DNA of 64,000 nucleotides from CAYPNP01 sp964412195 (GTDB lineage Bacteria > Acidobacteriota > JAAYUB01), in the NCBI GenBank assembly GCA_964412195.1, contig CAYPNP010000006.1:143861-207860 (forward strand), in the 5' to 3' direction. Below the pieces are notes generated by a model. It had not been told where the DNA came from. It was given only the letters and a program-made list of their open reading frames with translations, and made no database searches. Within the stretch, counting starts at the first letter, position 1; each line of letters opens with the position of its first letter. Position numbers and translations under genes: made by a program. This document shows positions 22,630 to 30,844 of the stretch, piece after piece.

Positions 22630-25329
22630 TTGGAAGGAAATCCCGCGACAACCCAATGCGCCGCCTGCCAGGCGACGCTGTCCGCCGGCGCGACCCGCTG
22701 CCCGGCCTGCGGGCGGCCGGTGACCTCCGGCTGGTCTCAGACCGCGGAGGCCTCCGTCCCTCCGACGCTCACCCCCCTGCCGGTCACCGGCACTTCCGGC
22801 CGGACTCCCTCCCCCGCCGCCTACGCGCCCGGGACGGTGTTCGCCGGGCGGTTCCGGATCGTCACCCGCGTCGGCGGCGGAGGAATGGGCGAAGTCTACC
22901 GCGCCGACGACCTTAAGCTGGGGCAGACCGTGGCCCTGAAGTTCCTGGCCCGGAACATCGAGGCCAACCCCCAGCTCGAGGCGCTGTTCCGCTCCGAAGT
23001 GCGCCTCTCGCGGGAAGTCACCCACCCCAACGTCTGCCGCGTCCACGACATCGGCGAGGCCGAGGGCCGCCACTACCTGACCATGGAGCTGGTGGACGGC
23101 GAGGACCTGGGCTCCCTGCTCAAGCGCATCGGCCGCCTGCCGGGCGAAAAGGCGGTCCAGGTCAGCCGGCAGATCTGCGCCGGCCTCGCGGCCGCCCACG
23201 ACAAGGGCGTCCTGCATCGCGACCTGAAGCCGGCCAACATCATGCTGGACGGCCGGGGCCACGCGCGCATCACCGACTTCGGGCTGGCGCTGCTGGCGGG
23301 CGAGGGAGCCGGCGAGGTGGCCGGCACGCCGGCCTACATGGCGCCCGAGCTGTTCGAGGGGAAGCCGGCCTCGGTGCAGAGCGACCTCTATGCCCTGGGG
23401 CTGGTGCTGTACGAGATTTTCACCGGCCGGCGGGCCATGGAAGGAACGACGTTCGCCGAGCTGCGGCACAAGCAGGCGGAGAGCACGCCCTCGATGCCCT
23501 CCACGCTGGTGCCGGACCTGGACCCCGCGGTGGAACGCGTCATCGCCCGCTGCCTGGAGAAGGACCCGTCCCTGCGGCCCGTTTCGGTGGCCCAGGTGGC
23601 GGCGGCCATGCCCGGCGGGGACCCCCTGGCGGCGGCGCTGGCAGCCGGCGAGACCCCTTCGCCCGAGCTGGTGGCCGCGGCGGGGGAGGAAGGCACGATC
23701 CGGCCCTGGCTGGCCCTGCTGCTGGTGGGCGGCATCGGCGCGGCCCTGGTGGCCTCGGCCCTGCTCTGGCCGCTGGGGAACACCTACGGCCTGGCCCGGC
23801 TGGAGAAGAGCCCGGACGCGCTGGCCGACCGCTGCCGGGAGATCGCCGGGCGGCTCGGCTACCCGAGGCCCGGCGACCGGGCGGCCTGGTTCCAGACCGA
23901 GCTGGATTTTATCGAGTACCATCTGAAGGCCGGGCCGTCGACGATCCAGCGGCGCACCCTGCCGGCTTCCCGGCCCGGCACGGTGGCCCTCCACTACCGC
24001 GAGACACCCCGCTCTTTCTCCCTGTTCGCGTTCCTCAGCCAGGTCAGCGACAGCCAGCCGCCGCATTCCGACCCGGGCATGGTGGACGTCCGGGTCGACG
24101 GCCGGGGGCGCCTGTTCTTCTTCCGGGCGGTCCCACCCGGCCGGGTGGACAAGCCGGTTGCAACCGCTCCGATTGACTGGACGGTCCTGTTCCGGGAGTC
24201 CGGGCTGAATCCGGCGGATTGGCGCGAGGTGACCCCGACCCTGACGCCGCCCATGGCCGCGGATGAACGCCGCGAGTGGGTGGAAGCCCAACCGGCGAAC
24301 GGGGGAAAGCCGCTGCGGATTGCGGCCGCCGCATTCGCCGGCCGGATCGTCTGGTTCAAGCTGCTCGGCCCCTGGGAAAAGCCGTCCTGGGAACAGCGGC
24401 CCTGGCAGACGACCGGCGGTGTGGCCGGCGTGGTGAACGTGCTGATCATGGTCGGCCTGCTGGCGCTCGGCGCGTACCTGGTCCGGCGCAACCTCCTCAC
24501 CGGGCGGGGCGACCGCCGCGGAGCGATCCGGGTGGCGGGCATCATCGGCGCCGCCCAGTTCGCCGCGTGGCTGCTTTCCGCCCGCGCGCCCGCCACGATG
24601 GGCGGTTACCAGGGCTGGATCTTCGCGGGTCTGGCCGTGGCGGCGGGCCAGGCCGCCCTCGTCTGGGCGGTCTACCTGGGCATCGAGCCGTACGTCCGGC
24701 GCCGCTGGCCCACGGTGCTGATCGGCTGGTCGCGCCTGCTGGCCGGGCGCTGGCGGGACCCCCTGGTGGCGCGGGACACGCTCACCGGCATCCTGCTGGG
24801 CCTGGGGATCTGGCTGTTCAACAGCCTCAGCGGCGCGCTGCCGGCCTGGGTGAACATGTCCGACTCGGCCACGTCGCTGTACGACTCGCCGGTGTTTCCC
24901 ACGAGCCCGGCCGCCGGCTTGGGCTGGCTGGCCAGCCTCCCCGTCCAGTCGCTCTCCAACGGCGTGTTCATCGCCGGCATCCTCTTCGTCCTGCGGCTGG
25001 TCCTCCGGCGGGACTGGCTGGCCGCGGTGGCGTTCGCCCTGCTGCTGACGGCACCGGGCTTGTTCACCGGTGGCGAGCTGCTCCTGGTCCCCCTCGGGTT
25101 CGCGGTCGTCCTCCTGATGGCCATGGCCCTGGTGCGCTGGGGCCTGCTGGCCTTCGCGGTGTGCCTGCTGGTGAACAGCCTCGAGCCGGCCGCGCCGATG
25201 CTGGCGGCCGCCGGCTGCTGGGTGCCGTGGCAGGGCTGGCTGGGGACCGCGGTGGTGGCGGCCCTGGCCGCCTACGGCTTCAAGGTGGCCGTGGGCAAGC
25301 AGCGGCTGCTGCCCTCGCTGGATGCCTGA
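22630..25329 (+). CDS. Ser/Thr protein kinase with zinc ribbon and multi-pass membrane C-terminus
   Basis: 899 residues from the TTG at 22630, chosen because AGGAG lies 7 nt upstream; an earlier in-frame TTG at 22585 has no ribosome site. A four-Cys zinc ribbon (CAAC then CPAC, residues 10-27) opens the protein. The Hanks kinase domain (about 72-330) has the glycine loop VGGGGMGEVYRADD, the ATP lysine in VALKFLA, HRDLKPAN (about 196) and DFGLA. One membrane span follows (about 357-377), then an extracytoplasmic region of about 210 residues. A C-terminal part with several membrane helices (from about 597 on) has Gly/Trp-rich loops. This layout suggests a membrane sensor kinase. The membrane domain's family is not recognised. 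Confidence 0.9.
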   Translation: MEGNPATTQCAACQATLSAGATRCPACGRPVTSGWSQTAEASVPPTLTPLPVTGTSGRTPSPAAYAPGTVFAGRFRIVTRVGGGGMGEVYRADDLKLGQTVALKFLARNIEANPQLEALFRSEVRLSREVTHPNVCRVHDIGEAEGRHYLTMELVDGEDLGSLLKRIGRLPGEKAVQVSRQICAGLAAAHDKGVLHRDLKPANIMLDGRGHARITDFGLALLAGEGAGEVAGTPAYMAPELFEGKPASVQSDLYALGLVLYEIFTGRRAMEGTTFAELRHKQAESTPSMPSTLVPDLDPAVERVIARCLEKDPSLRPVSVAQVAAAMPGGDPLAAALAAGETPSPELVAAAGEEGTIRPWLALLLVGGIGAALVASALLWPLGNTYGLARLEKSPDALADRCREIAGRLGYPRPGDRAAWFQTELDFIEYHLKAGPSTIQRRTLPASRPGTVALHYRETPRSFSLFAFLSQVSDSQPPHSDPGMVDVRVDGRGRLFFFRAVPPGRVDKPVATAPIDWTVLFRESGLNPADWREVTPTLTPPMAADERREWVEAQPANGGKPLRIAAAAFAGRIVWFKLLGPWEKPSWEQRPWQTTGGVAGVVNVLIMVGLLALGAYLVRRNLLTGRGDRRGAIRVAGIIGAAQFAAWLLSARAPATMGGYQGWIFAGLAVAAGQAALVWAVYLGIEPYVRRRWPTVLIGWSRLLAGRWRDPLVARDTLTGILLGLGIWLFNSLSGALPAWVNMSDSATSLYDSPVFPTSPAAGLGWLASLPVQSLSNGVFIAGILFVLRLVLRRDWLAAVAFALLLTAPGLFTGGELLLVPLGFAVVLLMAMALVRWGLLAFAVCLLVNSLEPAAPMLAAAGCWVPWQGWLGTAVVAALAAYGFKVAVGKQRLLPSLDA

Positions 25330-25467
25330 GCCAGGAAATCTATAGAACCTTTTTCGATTTCCGGCATCCTACCTTACAGGAGCACGGCAGGAGTCACCGG
25401 CCCGCTCCTCCGCCTGGACCCTCTCTCCGCCGATCTCTCCCGCCGCGCCTCCGATGGAGGATGAACC

Positions 25468-26166
25468 ATGAGAACGACTGCGAAGCGATGGCTGACGACC
25501 CTGGCTCTCGCCGCCTTCAGCGTGGTCCTGGGCCAGTTCGTGGCGGCGGACGGTTTCCGGGGCCGGCCCGGCGGGGGGATGGCCTTCCACCCCGGTTTCG
25601 GGGGCCACGGCATGACTATCCACTCCGTCCCGGCCGGTCGGGGGATGATGGGGCATGGTCGCTCTTGGACCGGTCACACGGCCCGCAGTTTCCCGGCCCG
25701 CCGCTCCGGCGACCGCCTGTTCCGGGGGGCCTCCTCCATGCGCTTCACCGGGGATGCCGTCCCGCGCCACTCCCTGTGGGCGCATGGGGGCCGGGTGTAC
25801 GCCGGCTGGTACCACGTGCCGTGGTACTGGTCCCCGTGGGCCTTCGGGATCGGCTGGGACCCGTACTGGTGGCCCGGATACTGGGGACCGGCGGTTGGAT
25901 ACGGATACTATGACGGGTCCGGCGCCGGGGCGATCAAGCTGAAGACCGACCAGAAGACGGCACAGGTGTTTATCGACGGCGCATACGCCGGGACTGTCGG
26001 AGAACTGAAGTCGATCCGCCTCCGTCCGGGCGCGTATGACCTGGAAATCCAGACTGCGGACGGCAGGGTCTTCCAGGACCATGTCTATGTCCTGAGCGGA
26101 AAGACCCTCAAGATCACGCCGACCTTCCGGCCGGCGGGCGCACCCGCCCGGCCGGAGGGATCCTGA
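25468..26166 (+). CDS. PEGA-domain secreted protein
   Basis: 232 residues. GGAGGATGAACC precedes the ATG. A signal peptide (TTLALAAFSVVLGQFVAA) leads to a low-complexity Gly/His/Met/Trp/Tyr-rich region (about 30-150; GWYHVPWYWSPW, GWDPYWWPGYWGP). A PEGA domain (about 153-222) follows: AIKLKTDQKTAQVFIDGAYA with the characteristic PG-type turn (LRPGAYDLEIQ). PEGA domains are beta-sandwiches found on exported proteins and on kinases. It lies about 140 bp after the kinase gene in the same direction and may be cotranscribed. It is probably exported and may be envelope-associated; the aromatic-rich linker is unusual. Confidence 0.88.
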   Translation: MRTTAKRWLTTLALAAFSVVLGQFVAADGFRGRPGGGMAFHPGFGGHGMTIHSVPAGRGMMGHGRSWTGHTARSFPARRSGDRLFRGASSMRFTGDAVPRHSLWAHGGRVYAGWYHVPWYWSPWAFGIGWDPYWWPGYWGPAVGYGYYDGSGAGAIKLKTDQKTAQVFIDGAYAGTVGELKSIRLRPGAYDLEIQTADGRVFQDHVYVLSGKTLKITPTFRPAGAPARPEGS

Positions 26167-26172
26167 CGGGAC

Positions 26173-26219
26173 CCGGCCGCGAGGCCGGTCCCGGCTTAGC
26201 CGGGCGGCTTCCGCCCGGC
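26173..26219. other. Two adjacent GC hairpins after the PEGA gene
   Basis: CCGGCC-GCGA-GGCCGG (26173-26188) and a perfect 9-bp stem GCCGGGCGG-CTT-CCGCCCGGC (26199-26219). No T-tract follows. Their position just after a stop suggests 3'-end stabilisation or a factor-assisted terminator. Confidence 0.45.
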
Positions 26220-26311
26220 GCGGGGCGGGGAGAATCCGCCGGATCCCGACACCGCCGGTTTTTCCGGAGGCATCCGGCGGCCTTCCCGCCCGCGAGATTC
26301 AGGAGGAAGCG

Positions 26312-26569
26312 ATGGATACGACTGTGAAGCGCGCCGGCGGCACTCCCGCCATGGGCGCACGTCCGGCTGGAAATACCGAGCGCCGGAGACCGGCCATCCA
26401 AAACCAGGATTTTTCCAGGGTGCCGGACCCGGTGCTGCGCGACAGCCTGGAGGACGCCCCGGCCTGGGGCGGCGGCGTCCACACCTGGTGCCAGTGCGGC
26501 TGCACCGGCGACGAGGACCACTTCCGCAAAGTCAACTGGCGGGTAGACTTCCCGTTCATTGACGAATAG
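26312..26569 (+). CDS. Small Cys-containing hypothetical protein
   Basis: 85 residues. An excellent Shine-Dalgarno (AGGAGGAAGCG, 5 nt spacing) supports translation from the ATG at 26312. The first 50 residues are polar and Arg/Pro-rich with no signal peptide. The C-terminal third contains GGGVHTWCQCGCTGDED, three Cys within five residues, followed by a charged and aromatic tail. I do not recognise the family. The Cys cluster could bind a metal, or the protein could be a precursor peptide; no modification enzyme is encoded nearby. It ends 26 bp before the convergent kinase gene's stop. Confidence 0.6.
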   Translation: MDTTVKRAGGTPAMGARPAGNTERRRPAIQNQDFSRVPDPVLRDSLEDAPAWGGGVHTWCQCGCTGDEDHFRKVNWRVDFPFIDE

Positions 26570-26595
26570 CCAGGCGAAGCGGGATTTCAGGCGAT

Positions 26596-28926
26596 TCAGA
26601 GGCCGATCCGGCGGAGCAGGTCCTGGAAGAGTGGATTTTGCCGAAGGCCGTCCCACCGGGGTTCGGTCCCCAAGGCGAGGAGATGGATGTCCCGGTCCTG
26701 GTAGGCCCGTTCCAGCCACGTCATTACCTGTTCGGTATCGCCCAGGCCCAGGTACACCGTCGCGATGGTGCAGGCGGAGGCGTATCGGTCGATCCGGTTC
26801 CGGTGCAGCTGGAAAAGCACCTGTTCCGCCTCGCGGCGGCGCCCCATCCGGCAGCAGATGTAACCGATCAGGGAGAGCGGCTCGCTGATGGCGCCCGACA
26901 GGTCGCGGGCCTTCTCCGCCGAGGTGAGGGCCTCCTCGCAGCAGCCTTCCTGCACGAGAACCTTTGCGGCGACCAGGTGGGAATACCAGAACTTCGGCTC
27001 CAGTTCCTCGGCCCGCTGAATCAGGCGCTGCACCTCGTCCCGATGCCGAGCCTGAAATCGGAAGTCGGCGCACATCGCATGGATGAGCGGCGACAGCGGA
27101 TCGAGCTCCCGAGCCCGGTCGCCCTCGGCGATCGCCTCGCCATGTCGGCCCACGATGGTCAGCATGCGCCCGAACGACATGTGCGCCCTGGAATAGCTCG
27201 GATTGTGGTCGAACGCCCGCCGGAAGTGCGCCTCCCCTGCCGCCCAGTCCCAGTTGTGCCAGAACCGGATGCTGGCCAGGGCGGAGTGGGCCTCGGCGGA
27301 GCCGGGATCGATCTCGAGTGCCCGCATCGCCGCGCGCTCCGCCTGGGGGAAGTTTTCCCGGGGCGGCGCATCGGCAGCGATGGTGAGGATGATCAGCGCC
27401 TGGGCCAGTCCCGCGTGAGCAACGGCCATCCCCGGATCGCGCTCCACCGCCTGCTGAAAGAACCCGATGGCGCGCTCTAGATTCGGCCGGTTCACCTTCC
27501 AGAGGTGAAAGCGTCCCTGCAGGTAGGTGTCGTAGGCGGCCTGGTTCAGCGGGCGGGCTTCGGTGCGGCGCGCGGACTCGGCCGGCGTCAACCGGATCTG
27601 CACTTGCTCGGCGATGGCCCGGCCCAGCTCGTCCTGCACCGTGAGGAAATCCTTCAGTTCCCTGTTGTACTGCCCGGCCCAGAGGTGGGTCTGGTCGCTG
27701 GTGCGGATCAGCTGGACGTTGATACGCACCAGGTCGCCATGCCTGCGCACGCTCCCCTCGAGCGCGTAATCGACCGCCAGTTCCCGGCCGATTTCGGCGA
27801 TGCTCTTCTGCGTACCCTTGTAGCTCATGGCCGAGGTGCGCGCGATGACGCCGAGCCGGTCCGACGCCAGCATGCCCAGGTCGGAGATTGTCTCCACGGT
27901 CAAGCCGTCGCTGAAGTACTCCTGCTCCGGGTCCTGGCTGCGGTTCTCGAACGGCAGGACCACGAGCATGACGCGTTTGGACGCCGGCCCGGCTTCGGCC
28001 TCCCGGTGCAGGGGCGGTGCAGTCCACAGGGACTGCAGCTGGAAGGCAAGGTCACCGGCGGACTGGAAGCGGTCCTCCGGGCGCTTTTCCAGGCAGTGCC
28101 GGACGATCCGTTCCAACGAGTGGGGCAGCACGGGCGGAAGGGGCGGCGGATCCTCCCTGAGGATGGCCGCCAGCGTGTCCACCGACGATCCGCCCCCGAA
28201 GGGATGCCGGCCGGCCAACATTTCGTAGAGGACGATGCCGAATGAGAACATGTCGGAGCGCCCGTCGGCCGGAAGACCCCGGGCCTGTTCGGGGGACATG
28301 TAGGCGGCCGTCCCCATGACCGTGCCGGGACTCGTGGCCGCCGGCTGGCGGACGCTCAGCGTACCGTCGCCCGGGGGGACCGGCGCCTCCACCTTGGCCA
28401 GCCCGAAATCCAGGACCTTCGCCCGCCCGTCCGCGGTGATAAAGATGTTCTCCGGCTTCAGGTCCCGGTGGACGACGCCCTTCCCGTGGGCGGCGGCCAG
28501 CGCCTGGGCGATCTGGACCGCCAGATCGACCGCTGTCCTCGCAGGCAGCTCCCCGCCGTCCAGCCGCTCCCGCAAGGTGCTTCCCTCGAGCAGCTCGGTG
28601 ACCAGGAAATGCACGGCCGGCTTTGGACTCCCGGTCAGGAGGGGCGGTCCGCCGGGGCTGGCAGACATCCCGTCACCCGCAGGGATGGAGCCGACGTCGT
28701 AGACGGCGAGAATGTTGGGATGGTTGAGCGCGGCGACCGCCCTGGCCTCCTGCTCGAACCGCCGGATCCGGTCCGGATCGGCCGCCATCTCCGGCGCCAG
28801 CACCTTGAGGGCCACGTCCCGCTGCAGCCGGGTGTCGCGGGCGCGGTAGACCTCGCCCATCCCGCCGGCGCCCAGCGAAACCACGACTTCGTAAGGACCC
28901 AATTGCAGGCCGAATGGCAAGGCCAT
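26596..28926 (-). CDS. Ser/Thr protein kinase with TolB-like and TPR regions
   Basis: 776 residues; AAGGAGAG lies upstream of the ATG. The kinase domain (about 10-285) has the glycine loop LGAGGMGEVYRARD, Lys41, HRDLKPEN (153-160) and DFGLA (173-177). A Pro/Gly-rich insert (about 80-105) sits between two early strands. Then comes a TolB/FlgO-like module (about 318-455: VVLPFENRSQDPEQEYFSDG, LEGSVRRHGDLVRINVQLI), then about 300 residues of TPR-like helices (about 470-776). No membrane span is visible, so it is likely cytoplasmic, unlike the kinases at 30845 and 33893. The TolB-like/TPR part probably supplies ligand or partner binding. Relatives of this layout are abundant in Acidobacteria. Confidence 0.9.
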   Translation of the reverse strand: MALPFGLQLGPYEVVVSLGAGGMGEVYRARDTRLQRDVALKVLAPEMAADPDRIRRFEQEARAVAALNHPNILAVYDVGSIPAGDGMSASPGGPPLLTGSPKPAVHFLVTELLEGSTLRERLDGGELPARTAVDLAVQIAQALAAAHGKGVVHRDLKPENIFITADGRAKVLDFGLAKVEAPVPPGDGTLSVRQPAATSPGTVMGTAAYMSPEQARGLPADGRSDMFSFGIVLYEMLAGRHPFGGGSSVDTLAAILREDPPPLPPVLPHSLERIVRHCLEKRPEDRFQSAGDLAFQLQSLWTAPPLHREAEAGPASKRVMLVVLPFENRSQDPEQEYFSDGLTVETISDLGMLASDRLGVIARTSAMSYKGTQKSIAEIGRELAVDYALEGSVRRHGDLVRINVQLIRTSDQTHLWAGQYNRELKDFLTVQDELGRAIAEQVQIRLTPAESARRTEARPLNQAAYDTYLQGRFHLWKVNRPNLERAIGFFQQAVERDPGMAVAHAGLAQALIILTIAADAPPRENFPQAERAAMRALEIDPGSAEAHSALASIRFWHNWDWAAGEAHFRRAFDHNPSYSRAHMSFGRMLTIVGRHGEAIAEGDRARELDPLSPLIHAMCADFRFQARHRDEVQRLIQRAEELEPKFWYSHLVAAKVLVQEGCCEEALTSAEKARDLSGAISEPLSLIGYICCRMGRRREAEQVLFQLHRNRIDRYASACTIATVYLGLGDTEQVMTWLERAYQDRDIHLLALGTEPRWDGLRQNPLFQDLLRRIGL

Positions 28927-29195
28927 CCGTCATCTCTCCTTCCGAAAGCTTCGGCCGGCTCTGGCCGGTGGACCGTTTCTGACGGCGTCTCCGAATCCGC
29001 TGATGGGAAACGATTCCCGCACGCCCGTGAGCCCTCGCGTTGCGGATAGGACTATCCACATAGTGGATTGGATTCAGAATCGCTTGCTGCCGATCACGGT
29101 GCACTCCCATGGGATAAGGCTGTCAAGTTCGGAGAAGCGGTGCCCGCCGGAAGTGGGCACTTCCTACACTTGTTCAGTATTCGGATTGAAGGATC
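28927..29195. other. Divergent intergenic region between kinase and XRE gene
   Basis: No gene or repeat word is seen. A short palindrome GTGCCCGCCGGAAGTGGGCAC lies near 29140-29160 and could be an operator. Confidence 0.3.
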
Positions 29196-29204
29196 TGGTA
29201 CAAT
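29196..29204 (+). promoter_or_regulatory. Extended -10 element before the XRE gene
   Basis: TGGTACAAT: a TGn extension plus TACAAT (5 of 6). No -35 box is at the right spacing, as is usual for extended -10 promoters. Transcription would begin about 10 nt before the AAGGAGG. Confidence 0.45.
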
Positions 29205-29225
29205 CATGCCCTCAAGGAGGTCCGC

Positions 29226-29645
29226 TTGTCTGAATACCCGGATCTGGAGGAGCGGGTGCGCCTCAACTTGCGGGATTTCCGCAAGGAGCGGGACCTGACC
29301 CAGAAGGAATTCAGCGAGGCGCTGGGCTGGCCGCACCACCTTCTGCCCGATCTCGAGAGCGGCAAGGTGAAGTGGTCGCTGGATCGCCTGGAGCAGGTCT
29401 GCCGATATTTCCAGGTCTCGCCGGACTTTTTCCTGATGGGGCCGGCTGTCCACGCGGAGAAGGTCGAATTCCTGAAACTGCTGGAAGCGATGGATCCGCG
29501 CAAACGACAGTTGTTGGGGATGGCCGTGCGGGAGATGGGCATCGACGATCCCCGGATCCTGGAAGATATTCTGCGCATGGCGCGCAGGATGTCCCCGCCG
29601 GGATCCCACCGGCGGAAGTCTCCGTCGCACTCCCAGGATTCATGA
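29226..29645 (+). CDS. XRE-type helix-turn-helix regulator
   Basis: 139 residues from a TTG with AAGGAGG 5 nt upstream. Residues about 10-65 form a lambda-Cro/XRE DNA-binding domain: NLRDFRKERDLTQKEFSEAL, then PDLESGKVKWSLDRLEQVC and YFQVSPDFFLMG. The remaining 75 residues are helical and then polar (Ser/Arg/His-rich), without a recognisable effector domain. The second helix-turn element (ALGWPHHLLPDLESG) is slightly unusual, with WPHH in place of the usual S-x-I/V core. It is convergent with the gene at 30013 and divergent from the kinase at 26596; targets are unknown. Confidence 0.8.
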   Translation: MSEYPDLEERVRLNLRDFRKERDLTQKEFSEALGWPHHLLPDLESGKVKWSLDRLEQVCRYFQVSPDFFLMGPAVHAEKVEFLKLLEAMDPRKRQLLGMAVREMGIDDPRILEDILRMARRMSPPGSHRRKSPSHSQDS

Positions 29646-29760
29646 TCGTGCGGACGGGGACGTCCGCGCTCCGGCAGGTTCTGCCGATTCACCCATTCAC
29701 CCATTCACCGATTCACCGATTCACCGTTGGGCCGTGCGGACGGGGACGTCCGCGCTCCGG
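29644..29760. repeat. F-G-F word repeat
   Basis: F word (tgcggacggggacgtccgcg) at 29644-29673, tandem cattcaccgattcaccg (G word, 29684-29726), then a second F word at 29734-29760. The first F copy overlaps the TGA of the XRE gene by two bases (stop 29643-29645). Confidence 0.8.
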
Positions 29761-29962
29761 GCTTCTTTGCGTCTCTGCGTGAAAATTGATCGGGGGCTTG
29801 GGTCTGGGAACTCGGGGCTCGCCCATGGTCGATCAGCTTTCCGGCTTCCTGGAATGGAGTTTGGGAACCCGGGCACCGCGCCTTCAAGATCCGAGTCCCG
29901 AGTCCCGAACCCCGAGATCCGATTACGAACACGAGCACGAGCACGAGCACGAGCACGAACTG
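29761..29962. repeat. Composite repeat B-E-A, copy 2 of the ~190-bp dispersed repeat (inverted)
   Basis: ctttgcgtctctgcgtgaaa, then gggcttgggtctggga, cgcccatggtcgatcagc, ggaatggagtttgggaac, caccgcgccttcaagatccg, then attacgaacacgagcacgag. This is the reverse complement of 10680-10874 with only scattered differences. Confidence 0.85.
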
Positions 29963-30012
29963 TAGGGGACGGCTGCGCCCCGCGGGGGATGATGCCGGCG
30001 GGAGCGGTAGGT

Positions 30013-30639
30013 CTACTGCGCTCCCAGCGGCAGGTCGATCTTCTGGATGTTGGCGAAAATCTCGCCGGCGAGGGCCTTCGCGTCCGAGGCCTTCATCGGC
30101 GCGTGGATCGAGATCTTGAAGAAGAAGTTGCCCTTCCGGGCGAAACCCGTCAGGGACGTTTCGGTCCGGCCGTGATCCGTGCCGGTGGCGATGCAGGGCT
30201 TGCCCCGCTCGCGGTAGAAGATGCGTCCGCCGGGCAGGGTCTCGTCCTTGACCGGGCCCACGTAGGTGTATTCGACCGGTTCCTCCGGAGGCTGCTGGGA
30301 ATCGGACACTTCCTGGTCGATCTCCCCCTGTTGGGCCCTTTCATACATCTTCACCATGTGGGACATCGGACTGCCGTTCGCCTCGATGGCGACGGTCCCG
30401 CTCGACGTCGCTTCGTCGCAGGCGGTATTGCCCTTCACCTCCCCCGAGATCTTGCCGTGGACGGACGTGGCCATGGCCGCCCAGGTCCCGGAGATGTCCG
30501 TGGCGGAGCTCGGCATGAGCGCTTTGGCCTCCTTGGGCAACGGGTAGGATCCCTGCGCTCCCGGCGCCAGCCCCAGGGCGAGCATCCACAGTCCCGGATA
30601 GAACCATCTCCACAGCGATCCACGTTTGCCTGCCTGCAT
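30013..30639 (-). CDS. Secreted hypothetical protein
   Basis: 208 residues, with AGGAGG 5 nt before the ATG and a good sigma-70 promoter upstream. A signal peptide is visible (WFYPGLWMLALGLAPGAQG). The mature protein has ISGTWAAMATSVHGKISGEV, a segment with a lone Cys (NTACDEATSSG), a Glu-rich stretch (EIDQEVSDSQQPPEEPVEY), a second Cys (RGKPCIATGTD) and a C-terminal helix. Two Cys could form a disulfide. I do not recognise the family; the opening DISGTW is shared by several beta-rich extracytoplasmic proteins. Probably periplasmic. Confidence 0.75.
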   Translation of the reverse strand: MQAGKRGSLWRWFYPGLWMLALGLAPGAQGSYPLPKEAKALMPSSATDISGTWAAMATSVHGKISGEVKGNTACDEATSSGTVAIEANGSPMSHMVKMYERAQQGEIDQEVSDSQQPPEEPVEYTYVGPVKDETLPGGRIFYRERGKPCIATGTDHGRTETSLTGFARKGNFFFKISIHAPMKASDAKALAGEIFANIQKIDLPLGAQ

Positions 30640-30700
30640 CCCGGCCTCCTGGTGAAATCCATCGGATGGGCTCAGCCATCATCGTTTTGCGACGGACAGA

Positions 30701-30729
30701 GTATAGGGGAGGAACCGCAGGGTCACAAG
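30701..30729 (-). promoter_or_regulatory. Sigma-70 promoter of the 30013 gene
   Basis: On the minus strand TTGTGA (30729-30724), a 17-nt spacer, TATACT (30706-30701). Spacing is ideal; 4/6 and 5/6 consensus matches. Confidence 0.65.
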
Positions 30730-30844
30730 CGGAATATCCAGGGATCTTCAGGTCCGGACCGACCGCCCCGCCGAGGACCTCGCCAGGCGCCGGGCCGTGT
30801 TCTCCACGAGGTGACGGAGCCTGGCGCCCTTCCCTTGCGGATGG

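Noticed and set aside
21898..24291. Upstream extension of tricorn copy 2 to 24291
   Set aside because: It would read antisense through the kinase gene; AGGAGG and signal peptide define the start at 21897.
29689..29726. Iterons of a replication origin (attcaccg tandem)
   Set aside because: Same kind of tandem word occurs in many gaps, no rep or dnaA gene is nearby and no clear DnaA boxes were seen.
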